64,000 nucleotides of DNA from Fictibacillus sp. FJAT-27399 (GTDB lineage Bacteria; Bacillota; Bacilli; Bacillales; Fictibacillaceae), in assembly GCF_001510655.1 (NCBI RefSeq), contig NZ_LMVC01000002.1, positions 813,365 through 877,364 of the forward strand, given 5' to 3'. Below are positions 54,200-63,263 of the stretch, in pieces. Each line of letters opens with the position of its first letter. Positions within the stretch are counted from its first letter, which is position 1. The notes under the pieces were generated by a model that was given only the letters and a program-made list of their open reading frames with translations, was not told the origin of the DNA and made no database searches. A program made the translations under genes and the position numbers.

Positions 54200-55222
54200 A
54201 TGCTATTAATATCTAAGATCCCAAAATTTTACTTTTTCCTGTTTACGATATTCCTGACGTTGCCTTTTTTGCATGATCCATATTACATTGATATCGTGAT
54301 CATGACTTTGATATGGGGGGCAATAGCTAGTGCTTGGAATATTTCAGGGGGATTTGCAGGGATGTTTTCATTGGGTCATGCAGGATACTTGGGAATTGGA
54401 GCCTATACATCTACACTTCTTTTTCTGAATTTTCAAATTTCCCCATGGATTAGTATTCTTATAGGTGGATTAGCCTCTGCTCTTTTTGCATTTATTATCG
54501 GTGTCTTATGCTTTCGTTTGAAAGGTCCCTTTTATACATTAGCTACCATCTCGTTTGCCGAACTGATTCATATTTCTACAACTCAACTCAGAGATGTTAC
54601 CAAGGGATCTATGGGTCTCCAAATTCCATTCGAATCCGGATGGACTAGCATGATTTTTGATGATCCCAAGACGTATGCATATCTTTTCCTCCTTCTGTTG
54701 CTGATCATTTATTCCATCTCCTCATATATTCAAAACTCAAAATGGGGATACTTCCTAACTGCCATGCGGGAAGATTCAGATGCGGCCAGTTCGTTGGGGG
54801 TTAAAATTACATTGGTGAAAATGTCATCTACATGCTTGAGCGCTTTTTTGACGGGAGTTTGTGGAACCTTTTTAGCGCAATATATTTTATTTATCGAACC
54901 AGAAAACGTTCTATCACTTTCAATATCCATTCAAATTGCTATGATTGCGATTGTCGGAGGAATGGGCTCTGCTGCCGGTCCGATTATTGGTTCTATCCTT
55001 CTGACGCCAATTGGCATTTTACTAAGGGGGTACGCAACAGAAATCTCTGGTCTGCATTTGTTCATTTACGGGTTGATCCTGGTGCTAGTAGTTTTGTATA
55101 TGCCAAACGGAATAGCCCACAGTTTGAATAATTTGTTTAAGAAAAAATTACATTTGAAATTGAAATGGAGGAGAAAGGGTGAGTACAACAAAAACGTATC
55201 TACAACTGAAAGGCATTGGTAA
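54200..55222 (+). CDS. ABC transporter permease, LivM-type
   Basis: A 340-residue permease with about ten helices. The family segment WNISGGFAGMFSLGHAGYLG lies near residue 50, and the coupling loop TAMREDSDAASSLGVKITLV near residue 190. The last 44 bases overlap the following ATPase gene, so its basic tail may be optional. Second membrane half of the HAAT importer. Confidence 0.92.
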   Translation: MLLISKIPKFYFFLFTIFLTLPFLHDPYYIDIVIMTLIWGAIASAWNISGGFAGMFSLGHAGYLGIGAYTSTLLFLNFQISPWISILIGGLASALFAFIIGVLCFRLKGPFYTLATISFAELIHISTTQLRDVTKGSMGLQIPFESGWTSMIFDDPKTYAYLFLLLLLIIYSISSYIQNSKWGYFLTAMREDSDAASSLGVKITLVKMSSTCLSAFLTGVCGTFLAQYILFIEPENVLSLSISIQIAMIAIVGGMGSAAGPIIGSILLTPIGILLRGYATEISGLHLFIYGLILVLVVLYMPNGIAHSLNNLFKKKLHLKLKWRRKGEYNKNVSTTERHW

Positions 55223-55904
55223 GCGATTTGGTGGGAACTGGGCAATCAAAGATGTAGATTTAGACGTTAAACAAGGAGAAATGATTGGGATTATCGGACC
55301 GAATGGCGCAGGGAAAACTACTCTTTTTAATATGATTACTGGCTTTCTTAATCCCACGGAGGGTGACGTTTACTTTAAGGATCAACAAGTTACCAATCAC
55401 AAGCCGCCAGCTATCTGCCAGAGAGGCATTGCTAGGACATTCCAGATTGTCAAGCCATTCGGCCATCTGTCAGTACTAGAAAATGTAATGGTGGGTCTTC
55501 TAACCTATGAAAATAACGTAATCAAGGCTCGGGAAAAGGCTAAGTATTATGTCGATTTAGCCGGGCTGTCTAGGTTTTTGGATATGCCTGCTAATTCTTT
55601 ATCGATTGGCAACCGAAAACGCTTGGAATTGGCTCGGGCACTTGCAACAAAACCAGAATTGGTTTTGCTCGATGAAGTAATGGGCGGCTTAAACGATGAG
55701 GAAACTGAAGAAATGATCCAAATAATAAAGGGCCTACATAAAGAGGGATTGACAATTGTCATTATTGAGCACAACATGCATGCCCTTATGTCCTTATCGG
55801 AACGGGTGGTTGTCCTGTGTTATGGGCAAAAGTTGGCAGAAGGAAATCCGGAAGAAATTTCAACAAATAAAGATGTGATAGACGCTTATCTAGGGAGGGA
55901 ATAG
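55179..55904 (+). CDS. ABC transporter ATPase, LivG-type
   Basis: A 241-residue ATPase. Walker A GPNGAGKTTLFNMITGF (about 37-53), signature LSIGNRKRLELARAL, Walker B LVLLDEVMGGLNDEE and the switch His in IVIIEHNMHAL. The Val in LLDEVMGG replaces the usual Pro (LLDEP), a small oddity. GTG 55179 follows GGAGGAG within the end of the livM-type gene, which suggests translational coupling. Confidence 0.9.
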   Translation: MSTTKTYLQLKGIGKRFGGNWAIKDVDLDVKQGEMIGIIGPNGAGKTTLFNMITGFLNPTEGDVYFKDQQVTNHKPPAICQRGIARTFQIVKPFGHLSVLENVMVGLLTYENNVIKAREKAKYYVDLAGLSRFLDMPANSLSIGNRKRLELARALATKPELVLLDEVMGGLNDEETEEMIQIIKGLHKEGLTIVIIEHNMHALMSLSERVVVLCYGQKLAEGNPEEISTNKDVIDAYLGRE

Positions 55905-55905
55905 C

Positions 55906-56610
55906 ATGCTTCGTGTTGATAGTCTTAACGCCTTCTATGGGGATCTACAAGCTGTTAGAAACGTTAATCTAGAAGTTAAGTCTGGAGAAATCGTTGCCCT
56001 ATTGGGAGCTAATGCAGCTGGGAAATCGACAACAGTTAAATCAATATCCGGGATCATTGAGAAAATGAAAGGGGAGATCTATTTTCAAGAGGAAAAGATC
56101 AGTAATATTCCTGCCTTTGAACGTGTGGAAATGGGGCTCGTGCAAGTGCCTGAAGGCCGGAAGCTATTTCCTTTTCTTTCAGTTAGGGAAAATTTAGAAA
56201 TGGGTGCATATACAAAGAAAGCCCGGCTCCATGTAAAGGAAAATTTAGAGAAAGTGTTTACATTATTTCCCAAGCTAAAGGAAAGAGAAAAACAGCTTGC
56301 AGGTACTATGTCTGGGGGAGAGCAGCAGATGTGCGCCATCGCGAGAGGTTTAATGACTATGCCAAAGCTTATTATGTTGGATGAGCCCACTCTGGGCCTG
56401 GCGCCGCTCCTTGTAAAGCAAATCTTTGTAACCATTCAGGATCTTCGGCAGATGGGAATGACAGTACTACTTGTGGAACAGAATGTTAGGCAGTCCTTGC
56501 AAATTGCCGACAGAGTATACATGTTGAGTAACGGGAAAATCTTGACTTCTGGACAGTCTGAGAAGTTACTAAACAGTGACGAGATCAGACAAGGCTACTT
56601 AGGAATATAA
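55906..56610 (+). CDS. ABC transporter ATPase, LivF-type
   Basis: A 234-residue ATPase. Walker A LLGANAAGKSTTVKSISGI, Q-loop region FERVEMGLVQVPEGRKLFPF, signature TMSGGEQQMCAIARGLMTMP and Walker B LIMLDEPTLGLAPLLVKQIF. It starts one base after the LivG-type stop. It completes the five-part importer. Confidence 0.92.
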   Translation: MLRVDSLNAFYGDLQAVRNVNLEVKSGEIVALLGANAAGKSTTVKSISGIIEKMKGEIYFQEEKISNIPAFERVEMGLVQVPEGRKLFPFLSVRENLEMGAYTKKARLHVKENLEKVFTLFPKLKEREKQLAGTMSGGEQQMCAIARGLMTMPKLIMLDEPTLGLAPLLVKQIFVTIQDLRQMGMTVLLVEQNVRQSLQIADRVYMLSNGKILTSGQSEKLLNSDEIRQGYLGI

Positions 56611-56615
56611 TCGAC

Positions 56616-58271
56616 ATGCGCATTTTAAATTATGATGTGGTATGTATTGGGAGTGGTGTTGCGGGAATGATGGCTAGTATTGCCGCAGCCCATGAGGGAG
56701 CCCGGGTCTGTATCATTACGAAGGAGCCATTGAGTTGGGGAAACACTCGTATCTCCGGAGGAATCATCGCTGATCGGGGATCGGATGGAGACGATTTGTA
56801 TCGCGATATGCTAGAAGCGGGGGCATATCTTAATCAAGACTCCTTGGTTGAGGCATTACTGGAGAACAGTGAGAACATACATTTTTTGATGGAGGGCTGG
56901 GGACACCTCTACTTACGATCGAAAGAAAACCCCAGAGAAAAGATTACAATAAAACCTGGGGGACATTCAATGCCACGGACGTATATTTCCCACCACCGTG
57001 GTCTTTCTTTGGCCAATATTTTAAGAAATAAACTACTAGAAAAAAAAATTGATGTTGTTGAAGAGGCAATCGCTTGTGATTGGATTAAGGTTAATAAAAA
57101 AATCTGCGGCCTCATCGCCTATAACTGGGGTTGCAAGGAATGGATTGGCGTCATCGCGGGACAAACCATATTAGCGTGCGGGGGAGCTGGGATCATGTAC
57201 AATCCCTATACCGATAATATGCGCAGTGCAACAGGTGACGGATATGCGCTCGGTTTATTAGCTGGTGCTAAGCTGATCGATATGGAACAAGTGCAGTTCA
57301 TGCCATTTGGTGTGTCCCATCCAAACGGAATGGTTGGTTTAGAATTAGGAGATACTTCGGCAGCCGGACCTTATGGGGTATTAAAAAATAACAAGGGGGA
57401 AGTGATTGTTACAGACTTGCCCAACAAAACAAGGGAACATGTTAGCCGGATCATTGCTTTGGAAGTAAAACAGGGTCGAGGAACTTCCCATGGTGGTGTA
57501 TGGCTGGATCCAACAGAAAACCGGAAGCATTTAGAGGGACAACAGGCCTGGGAAAACTGGAAGTCAATTGGTTCCCTAGAGCCTTTACGTATGGCATATG
57601 GACCTAAATCATTTCAGTGGTTGGAGCCGTTTGAAGTAACCCCTACGCAACATTATATGATGGGGGGGATTGCCATTGATAAAACGGGAAGTACCAAGGT
57701 TCCCGGACTTATGGCCGTAGGGGAGAACGCAGGAGGGCTGCATGGAGCTGGTCGGATGGGTTCATTGTCCCTATTCGAAGGCTTGGTATTTGGTAGATTG
57801 GTTGGAAGAGAGGCAGCTAGGAAGGCATATTCAATCGAAAAACTTTCCCATGCGGATTTAGTAGAACAAAAACAGCAAATGTATAATTTGTTTCCAGCAT
57901 ATCATGAGGATCTCTCCCCTGCGAGGATAAAGCGGAAGATAGGTAAAATTATGTGGCGTGATGTTGGCATTTTACGTGACCGTGAAGGCCTAGAGCGCGC
58001 CTATCAACAACTTGAGGATATAGGAGAAAACATTCAAAAGACTAAGCAACCATATCATAAGAGGGAAGATTTCCTTCTGCTAGAAAGTATCGAGCTGCAA
58101 TTTTTGCTTCTAGCCTCAAGGGCAGTGACCCTTAGCGCTCTACACCGACAAGAGTCTAGAGGAAGTCATTATCGTATCGATTATCCAGTGAGTCAAACCC
58201 ACTGGGAACGAAAAAACATAACAGTCCGATTTAATAGAGATGATTGGCAGGTTGAGGTTCTGGAGGGATGA
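56616..58271 (+). CDS. FAD-binding subunit of an SdhA/FrdA-like oxidoreductase
   Basis: A 551-residue flavoprotein. FAD fold YDVVCIGSGVAGMMASIAAA (GSGVAG, residues 12-17). The family's LSWGNTRISGGIIADRG loop is where fumarate reductases bind covalent FAD; the usual His is not clearly in place. Downstream, VTPTQHYMMGGIAIDKTGS and MAVGENAGGLHGAGRMGSLS correspond to the substrate-domain and HGANRLGGNS segments of SdhA. ATG 56616 lies six bases after the ATPase stop, and the iron-sulfur partner follows. No membrane anchor gene is present, so it is probably soluble. It may dehydrogenate the imported acid or a derivative. Confidence 0.87.
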   Translation: MRILNYDVVCIGSGVAGMMASIAAAHEGARVCIITKEPLSWGNTRISGGIIADRGSDGDDLYRDMLEAGAYLNQDSLVEALLENSENIHFLMEGWGHLYLRSKENPREKITIKPGGHSMPRTYISHHRGLSLANILRNKLLEKKIDVVEEAIACDWIKVNKKICGLIAYNWGCKEWIGVIAGQTILACGGAGIMYNPYTDNMRSATGDGYALGLLAGAKLIDMEQVQFMPFGVSHPNGMVGLELGDTSAAGPYGVLKNNKGEVIVTDLPNKTREHVSRIIALEVKQGRGTSHGGVWLDPTENRKHLEGQQAWENWKSIGSLEPLRMAYGPKSFQWLEPFEVTPTQHYMMGGIAIDKTGSTKVPGLMAVGENAGGLHGAGRMGSLSLFEGLVFGRLVGREAARKAYSIEKLSHADLVEQKQQMYNLFPAYHEDLSPARIKRKIGKIMWRDVGILRDREGLERAYQQLEDIGENIQKTKQPYHKREDFLLLESIELQFLLLASRAVTLSALHRQESRGSHYRIDYPVSQTHWERKNITVRFNRDDWQVEVLEG

Positions 58272-58274
58272 CAC

Positions 58275-58916
58275 ATGGATGGTATAACAATTTTTATTAA
58301 AAGGGATTCAGACGGGATGAAAGATTTTGTTCCCTATTCAGTGAATTCAGTATCTGGAAAATCAACAGTACTAGAAGTTTTAGAAAGTATTCGTGAGGAA
58401 CAAGACGGCACCTTGGCTATCCGCTATGGGTGCCGTTTTAAAAGCTGTGGGCTATGTGCGGTAACCATTAATGGAAATTCAAGAATGGCCTGTCTAACTA
58501 AAGTTAAAGACCAAATGAGGATTGAGCCACTACTTAAGATTCCTGTGGTAAGAGATTTGATTGTAGAGCGAGCGTTTATTACCGAGACGATGAAAAAAAA
58601 CGAAATCTATCCAATTGACTTTGATTTGGCAACAAATGAGGAAATCAAAGAAGAGTTTAAAATATTGAGTAAATGCACTGATTGCCTATCCTGTCTATCA
58701 TCGTGTGGTATTTATGACTATGATCAAAGGGATGAATGTGAAGGTCCCTTATTTTTTGTTAAACTGGCTCTACTCCAAAATCATCCCCATAATCGAAAAG
58801 ATTTCACAGCAAAAGCGAAAAAACTTGGGGTAGAAAAATACCGGGGTGCTGGTGATATCCCTTGTCCATATGGCATCCCGATAAAAAAGTTAGCTATTGA
58901 ACCTTTTTTAAAATAA
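58275..58916 (+). CDS. Iron-sulfur subunit, SdhB/FrdB-like, short form
   Basis: A 213-residue partner of the flavoprotein, three bases downstream of it. The N-terminal ferredoxin domain carries the [2Fe-2S] cysteines in YGCRFKSCGLCAVTINGN with a later RMACL. The C-terminal domain has a four-Cys run CTDCLSCLSSCGIY, then isolated Cys in DECEGPL and IPCPYGIPIK. In ordinary SdhB (about 230-250 residues) a C-x5-C-x3-CP group follows; only the last CP remains here. One distal cluster, most likely [3Fe-4S], is probably lost. Without that centre and without an anchor, electrons may leave to a soluble carrier (inference). ATG 58275 follows GGAGGG. Confidence 0.85.
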   Translation: MDGITIFIKRDSDGMKDFVPYSVNSVSGKSTVLEVLESIREEQDGTLAIRYGCRFKSCGLCAVTINGNSRMACLTKVKDQMRIEPLLKIPVVRDLIVERAFITETMKKNEIYPIDFDLATNEEIKEEFKILSKCTDCLSCLSSCGIYDYDQRDECEGPLFFVKLALLQNHPHNRKDFTAKAKKLGVEKYRGAGDIPCPYGIPIKKLAIEPFLK

Positions 58917-58922
58917 GTCAAG

Positions 58923-58945
58923 TAAGTCAAATAACAATTGACTTA
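58923..58945. promoter_or_regulatory. Upstream activator site for the sigma-54 activator (P3)
   Basis: TAAGTCAA, seven bases (ATAACAA), TTGACTTA: a perfect dyad ending 70 bases before the -24 element at 59015. A further TAAGTCAA lies at 58914 and a TGACTC run follows at 58946. Confidence 0.7.
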
Positions 58946-59014
58946 TGACTCAAAAAGTGACTCAGTCAGCACCGTATTATCAAGCAAAATCAGTGGAAAA
59001 AGTGAAAAATAAAT

Positions 59015-59032
59015 TTGGCATGAATATTGCAA
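59015..59032 (+). promoter_or_regulatory. Sigma-54 promoter P3
   Basis: TTGGCATGAATATTGCAA, identical to P2. It lies 55 bases before the enoyl-CoA hydratase gene's ribosome site. Confidence 0.85.
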
Positions 59033-59086
59033 ATATTTAAAATATGAAAGATTTAATAATACTTTAATATGAAAGGTGGATTTTTT

Positions 59087-59944
59087 ATGCAAACAGAGGT
59101 TGGAAAAAGATTTGAAACAGTTTTGTATGATGTGAAAGGGAATGTTGCTGTAATTACGCTAAATCGCCCTAAACAGCTCAATGCTATTAATGAGCAGCTC
59201 ACTTATGATGTATGTGATGCCCTGGACCATGCAGAAAGGGATAAGGATGTAAAGGCAGTTGTACTGACGGGCTCAAACAACAACTTTTCAGCGGGTGTTG
59301 ATTTGAAAGAAGCATTTGGTATGCCTTCACCTATTGGCCAAGAACCATCTGAAGTGTGGCGAGAACATCTAGAGTCCCTACTTAGAGTGTCGCTTAAAAT
59401 GTGGGATTTAAAAAAACCGGTCATCGCGGCTGTAGATGGTTATGCACTCGGTGGTGCGGCGGATTGGGTCTTTGCTGCTGATTTGGCGATTGCCTCCAAC
59501 GACGCGATAATAGGGGAGCCAGAAATCCGATTTGGGGCTGCCCCTCCTACTTTGATGATGCCGTGGATTGTCGGTATGAGAAAAGCAAAAGAGCTACTTT
59601 TTACAGGTGATTCTGTAGATGCACAGGAGGGATACCGTATCGGTATTTATAATCGAGTCGTTTCCCAAGAAAAGCTACTAAATGAAGCGATTGACCTTGG
59701 TGAGCGAATGGCAAAAATTCCTACATCCGCCTTGAAAATTACTAAAGTCACAATCAATAAAATTTATGAAATGATGAACATAAAAGATGCGCTCGACTTC
59801 AACTTGGAGGCAGCTATTTCTATGTTCTTTCTCAATCCCGAAAAGAATGTGGCCGAAGTAGGAAAAACAATTAGGGAAAATGGTTTACGAGCATTCGTGG
59901 ATAAGGCAAATGAAGGATTTAATGATAAAAATAAGGAGGAATAG
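59087..59944 (+). CDS. Enoyl-CoA hydratase/isomerase family protein
   Basis: A 285-residue crotonase: VAVITLNRPKQLNAINEQLT, the oxyanion-hole FSAGVDLKEAF, and DGYALGGAADWVFAADLAIA with GEPEIRFGAAPPTLMM. At the first catalytic position hydratases have Glu (GGGxELA); here the sequence is GGAADWV, so Asp or none. The second Glu (GEPE) is kept. Such changes are common in isomerases, C-C hydrolases and other crotonases, so hydration is not certain. ATG 59087 follows AAAGGTGG. First gene behind P3. Confidence 0.85.
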   Translation: MQTEVGKRFETVLYDVKGNVAVITLNRPKQLNAINEQLTYDVCDALDHAERDKDVKAVVLTGSNNNFSAGVDLKEAFGMPSPIGQEPSEVWREHLESLLRVSLKMWDLKKPVIAAVDGYALGGAADWVFAADLAIASNDAIIGEPEIRFGAAPPTLMMPWIVGMRKAKELLFTGDSVDAQEGYRIGIYNRVVSQEKLLNEAIDLGERMAKIPTSALKITKVTINKIYEMMNIKDALDFNLEAAISMFFLNPEKNVAEVGKTIRENGLRAFVDKANEGFNDKNKEE

Positions 59945-59948
59945 TTTA

Positions 59949-60512
59949 ATGACAAAAAGTGTTGAAACATATCCAAATGGTATTAATGTCCCTGCTTTAA
60001 AAGGATTCATCGAAGAGGTCAAACAATTCCCTGAAAGTGCAATGATTGATTATAAAGTGAAACTTGAATGGCAGGGAGGGACCAAATCAAAGGTAACAAC
60101 TGAAGGAATCCAGTTGGGCAATCAAAAACTCGATCGCAACTTCTCATTTATTATCGATGAACCTCAACAATTATTAGGTGAGAATACTCAGCCTACACCG
60201 CAAGAATACCTACTAGGTGGAATGGGCGCATGTATGATGGTAGGCTATTCTGTTGGTGCTTCCTTCATGGGGATTACCCTAGAAAAACTTGAAATCCACC
60301 TGGATGCGGGCCTTGATTTACGTGGTTTTCTGGAAGTCAATCCGGACTCCCCGATTGGGTTTAAGAATGTAAAATATAGCATTATCGTCAAAGGAAACGG
60401 CACAAAAGAACAATTCGAGAAAATTCATGATACGGTCATTCGAAGCTCACCAAACCGTGCAACGATAGCGAATTCTATTGAAATAATTCCGAATTTAGTA
60501 ATTGAAGAGTAA
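59949..60512 (+). CDS. OsmC-family protein
   Basis: A 187-residue OsmC/Ohr-fold protein. The family motif QEYLLGGMGACMMVGYSVGA holds the first redox Cys. The second Cys, normally before a Pro in the next helix, is Ser here (VIRSSPNRATIAN). It may therefore not act as a peroxidase and could be a binding or one-Cys form. ATG 59949 follows AAGGAGG, nine bases spaced; the gene starts four bases after the hydratase stop, in the same sigma-54 transcript. A role in handling a thioester or thiol intermediate is only a guess. Confidence 0.83.
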   Translation: MTKSVETYPNGINVPALKGFIEEVKQFPESAMIDYKVKLEWQGGTKSKVTTEGIQLGNQKLDRNFSFIIDEPQQLLGENTQPTPQEYLLGGMGACMMVGYSVGASFMGITLEKLEIHLDAGLDLRGFLEVNPDSPIGFKNVKYSIIVKGNGTKEQFEKIHDTVIRSSPNRATIANSIEIIPNLVIEE

Positions 60513-60850
60513 GAGTTAAATAAAAGTATATCTGATATTACTGTCTCCTCCTCTCATTTAGTTGGGTGAGTAGAGAGAGGAATGTATGTGTTTATTATCA
60601 TTATATCGGAGGAGTAAGGGGTATTTCTGAAAGAGATATTTAAGAACTCCATATAGCAGAGCAAGCGTTAAGTCCTTTGTACCATTAATAAAAAGCGATT
60701 CCGTTCATGTCTATTTGATGAGATTATCATATCTCTAGCGCTGTTTTAGCTTGCTTTTGGACAAGGACCACATAATCAGAAGTAAAGAGGGGGTATACCC
60801 TCTTTTTTTCTTCTTGAATATTAATTGATGAACAAGGGGTGAGAAGCTTA
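60513..60850. other. Intergenic region
   Basis: No gene. It contains a terminator (60785-60809) and an upstream hairpin-like CTCCTCTC/GAGAGAGG (60545-60580) that may end the sigma-54 transcript. Confidence 0.45.
60785..60809 (+). terminator. Rho-independent terminator
   Basis: AAGAGGGGGTATACCCTCTTTTTTTC, stem GAGGG/CCCTC with a strong T-run. It lies just before the MFS gene, so it could also act as a leader attenuator. Confidence 0.65.
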
Positions 60851-62086
60851 GTGCAAGAGAGATCGTTATATCCATTATGGTTGGTTTCTTTTTCACAATT
60901 GTTGACCATGTTGATCTGGTTCAATTACTCAGCAATTCTGCCGTCGGTAAAAGAAGAGTGGGGATTGACTTCTGGAAATGCAGGGATTATTTTGTCCTCG
61001 TTTCAATGTGGCTATTTGGTTTCTGTGCTTATTCTAGGTCATTTATCAGACCGCTACAATCCCCGTATAATCTTCATCCTTTCTGCAATCGTTTCCGGAA
61101 TAGGGGGAGTAATGTTTGGACTTTTTGCAAATGGTTTCTGGAGCGGTTTGCTCTACCGTTTCATAGCCGGAATTGGTCTAGGTGGGATATATGTTCCAGG
61201 TTTGAAATATTTATCCGGCCTTTATCCCCCCCATACGAGAGGTAAAATTTTCGGCATCTATGTGGGGGCCCTTGTAGTAGGATCGGGAGGTTCCTTATTG
61301 ATTTCTTCTCCTCTAATTTCGTTTTTTGGCTGGAGGATTGTTGTCATAATTACCTCTATCGGTGCATTTTTGGCTGCGGCAATGATGTTAAGGTACCGTG
61401 TCGATCCGCCTATTTCTCCACCTACTTCAGTAACATCGTTGAAATGGAAATCATTTAAACCTATTTTTTTGAACAAGAAATTAGTTAGAATGAATCTAGC
61501 TTATGCAGGACATATGTGGGAACTTTATGCTTTTTGGGGTTGGGTAGGACCCTTCATGGTGTATGTCTCTTTATCCCGAGGATATGATATAATCCAAGCC
61601 CAGCAATTAGGGAATTTTTGGGCAGGTATCTTCGTTGTGATAGGGGCTATTGGAACATGGCTAGGGGGGCAAATTTCCGATATTAAAGGAAGAATACCAG
61701 CTTTGAAACCCTTGCTTTTCATTGGTCTATTCTGTTCATTGGGCTTTGGCTGGCTTTCGAGCAGCTTATTACCAATAACCATTCTGATAGGAATCATTTA
61801 CGGTATAACGGTAGTCGGTGATTCGCCTATTTATTCAGTAGCTATTAGTGAGCTAAGTGCAACCAACTCAGTTGGACTGGCATTGGGAATACAACAGGTA
61901 TTGGGCTATAGCGTCACTATAATCTCACCCAGTATATTTGGATATATATTAAATATCTCTCCTAATGAAAAAGTTGGTTGGGGCCTCGCTTTTAGTATTT
62001 TAGCTTTAGGACCTTTGTTAAGCTTGCTGGTGTTACGTAAAAATGTTCAAAGAAAATCGATTCAAAAAAAACTATTCGAAATTTAA
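60851..62086 (+). CDS. MFS transporter
   Basis: A 411-residue, 12-helix major facilitator. The helix 2-3 loop motif is GHLSDRYNPRII, and TRGKIFGIYVGALVVGSGGS follows helix 4. The second-half loop ISDIKGRIPALKPL mirrors the first. GTG 60851 is eight bases after AAGGGGTGA; the GTG at 60839 overlaps that site. It resembles carriers of small carboxylates such as the cyanate/4-hydroxybenzoate groups. Being directly downstream of the sigma-54 locus, it may export or import a related compound. Substrate not determinable. Confidence 0.88.
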   Translation: MQERSLYPLWLVSFSQLLTMLIWFNYSAILPSVKEEWGLTSGNAGIILSSFQCGYLVSVLILGHLSDRYNPRIIFILSAIVSGIGGVMFGLFANGFWSGLLYRFIAGIGLGGIYVPGLKYLSGLYPPHTRGKIFGIYVGALVVGSGGSLLISSPLISFFGWRIVVIITSIGAFLAAAMMLRYRVDPPISPPTSVTSLKWKSFKPIFLNKKLVRMNLAYAGHMWELYAFWGWVGPFMVYVSLSRGYDIIQAQQLGNFWAGIFVVIGAIGTWLGGQISDIKGRIPALKPLLFIGLFCSLGFGWLSSSLLPITILIGIIYGITVVGDSPIYSVAISELSATNSVGLALGIQQVLGYSVTIISPSIFGYILNISPNEKVGWGLAFSILALGPLLSLLVLRKNVQRKSIQKKLFEI

Positions 62087-62209
62087 CTCACATCTTTCTG
62101 GGAAGCTGTAAATCGTCTTATTAAGCATTATTAATGCCTCTGTATAGATCGTATAGATCAGTTATTTAATTATTAACTTAGTTTATAGACTATGAAAGGA
62201 GGTTGCGCT

Positions 62210-62575
62210 ATGGGAGCAACAGAAAAATTAAAATACGAAACCTTTATTCGATTTGCGTTTAAACAAGCTGGGAAGACCTTTGAACATTGCGGAGATCAAG
62301 CTCATTTAGCCAATACGGGTGTTTTTATTTCTGGTGAACTGCATGAAGTAAAGGCGGCAATTTCCTATAGTATGTGCATCTTAAACAGCATAATATTAAG
62401 AGAACATTTTGACCATCCTACAATATCTGATGAGGGAAACTATATCAGAATGAATACACTAGTAAAAGATGTAATAAACGCCATTGATAAGATGAGTACC
62501 ATTACTCTTATTGACGAGTACAAAGAGAAGTTCTTTCCCATTTTGGTTAATCCATTAAAGTGTAATACCAAATAG
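62210..62575 (+). CDS. Hypothetical protein, 121 residues
   Basis: ATG 62210 follows AAAGGAGG, seven bases spaced. Soluble and mostly helical (KLKYETFIRFAFKQAGKTFE, VKAAISYSMCILNSIILREH, LVKDVINAIDKMSTITLIDE), with two Cys in the first half. No motif that I recognise. A CGGAGATCAAGCTCATTTAG stretch gives HCGDQAHLANTG, without a known signature. Monocistronic, function unknown. Confidence 0.6.
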   Translation: MGATEKLKYETFIRFAFKQAGKTFEHCGDQAHLANTGVFISGELHEVKAAISYSMCILNSIILREHFDHPTISDEGNYIRMNTLVKDVINAIDKMSTITLIDEYKEKFFPILVNPLKCNTK

Positions 62576-63263
62576 AATAAAGACATTTAGTTATAGAACA
62601 ATTTCCATTAAACGATATCTACAAATGAAGGCATCTTCAGGAGTCCCGCTTACAGATAGCGCCTTACGGAAAGTATCTGACACTGGACAGCAACCTAACG
62701 AAACCAACTCGTCATGGATAATTATGATGACATACTTAGCTTTTTAGAAAGGTTTTTCTTTGTATTTATGGAAGTGATGCCATCTAATCCAGGTAATGTT
62801 TTAAAATATGTAGTAGGTCATGAGCTTTACAAAATGCTAGTGCATTATATTTAAATAAAAGAATTATCTCTGAGAGTACCAAAACCTTCACATGGATTGT
62901 TAATTGGGAAGAAGAAATTGCTAATTTAAAGAAAATTAATTGGTCAATTAATAATTCTGCATGGCGCCCTTATATGTTGGTTTCAAGAGAATACTTCCCA
63001 TGAATTTAATTTATTCATAGACCATGTAGATAAAGAATTATTGGGGATCCTCGAACATGAGTTACAATATGTATAAAAAAAACAACAAGTAATCATAATA
63101 AAAAGCTATTCAAACTAGTTAAAATAATATTTTGGATACGGGGATAATGTGAAGAATGTAGGCAAGGGACGACCTTGCCTACAATTAAGACTTCAGGTAC
63201 GTAATAATGCTTCAAAGGGCAGGTAAGATCTGTTTCATCTATTATATATAGCTTCTATAAAAG
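62576..63263. other. Decayed intergenic region
   Basis: Short open pieces such as MDNYDDILSFLERFFFVFME (62716 onwards) and SHEFNLFIDHVDKELLGILE (about 62995-63070) look like remnants of helical proteins, but I cannot assign them. A hairpin TGTAGGCAAGG/CCTTGCCTACA lies at 63157-63183 without a T-run. Confidence 0.35.
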
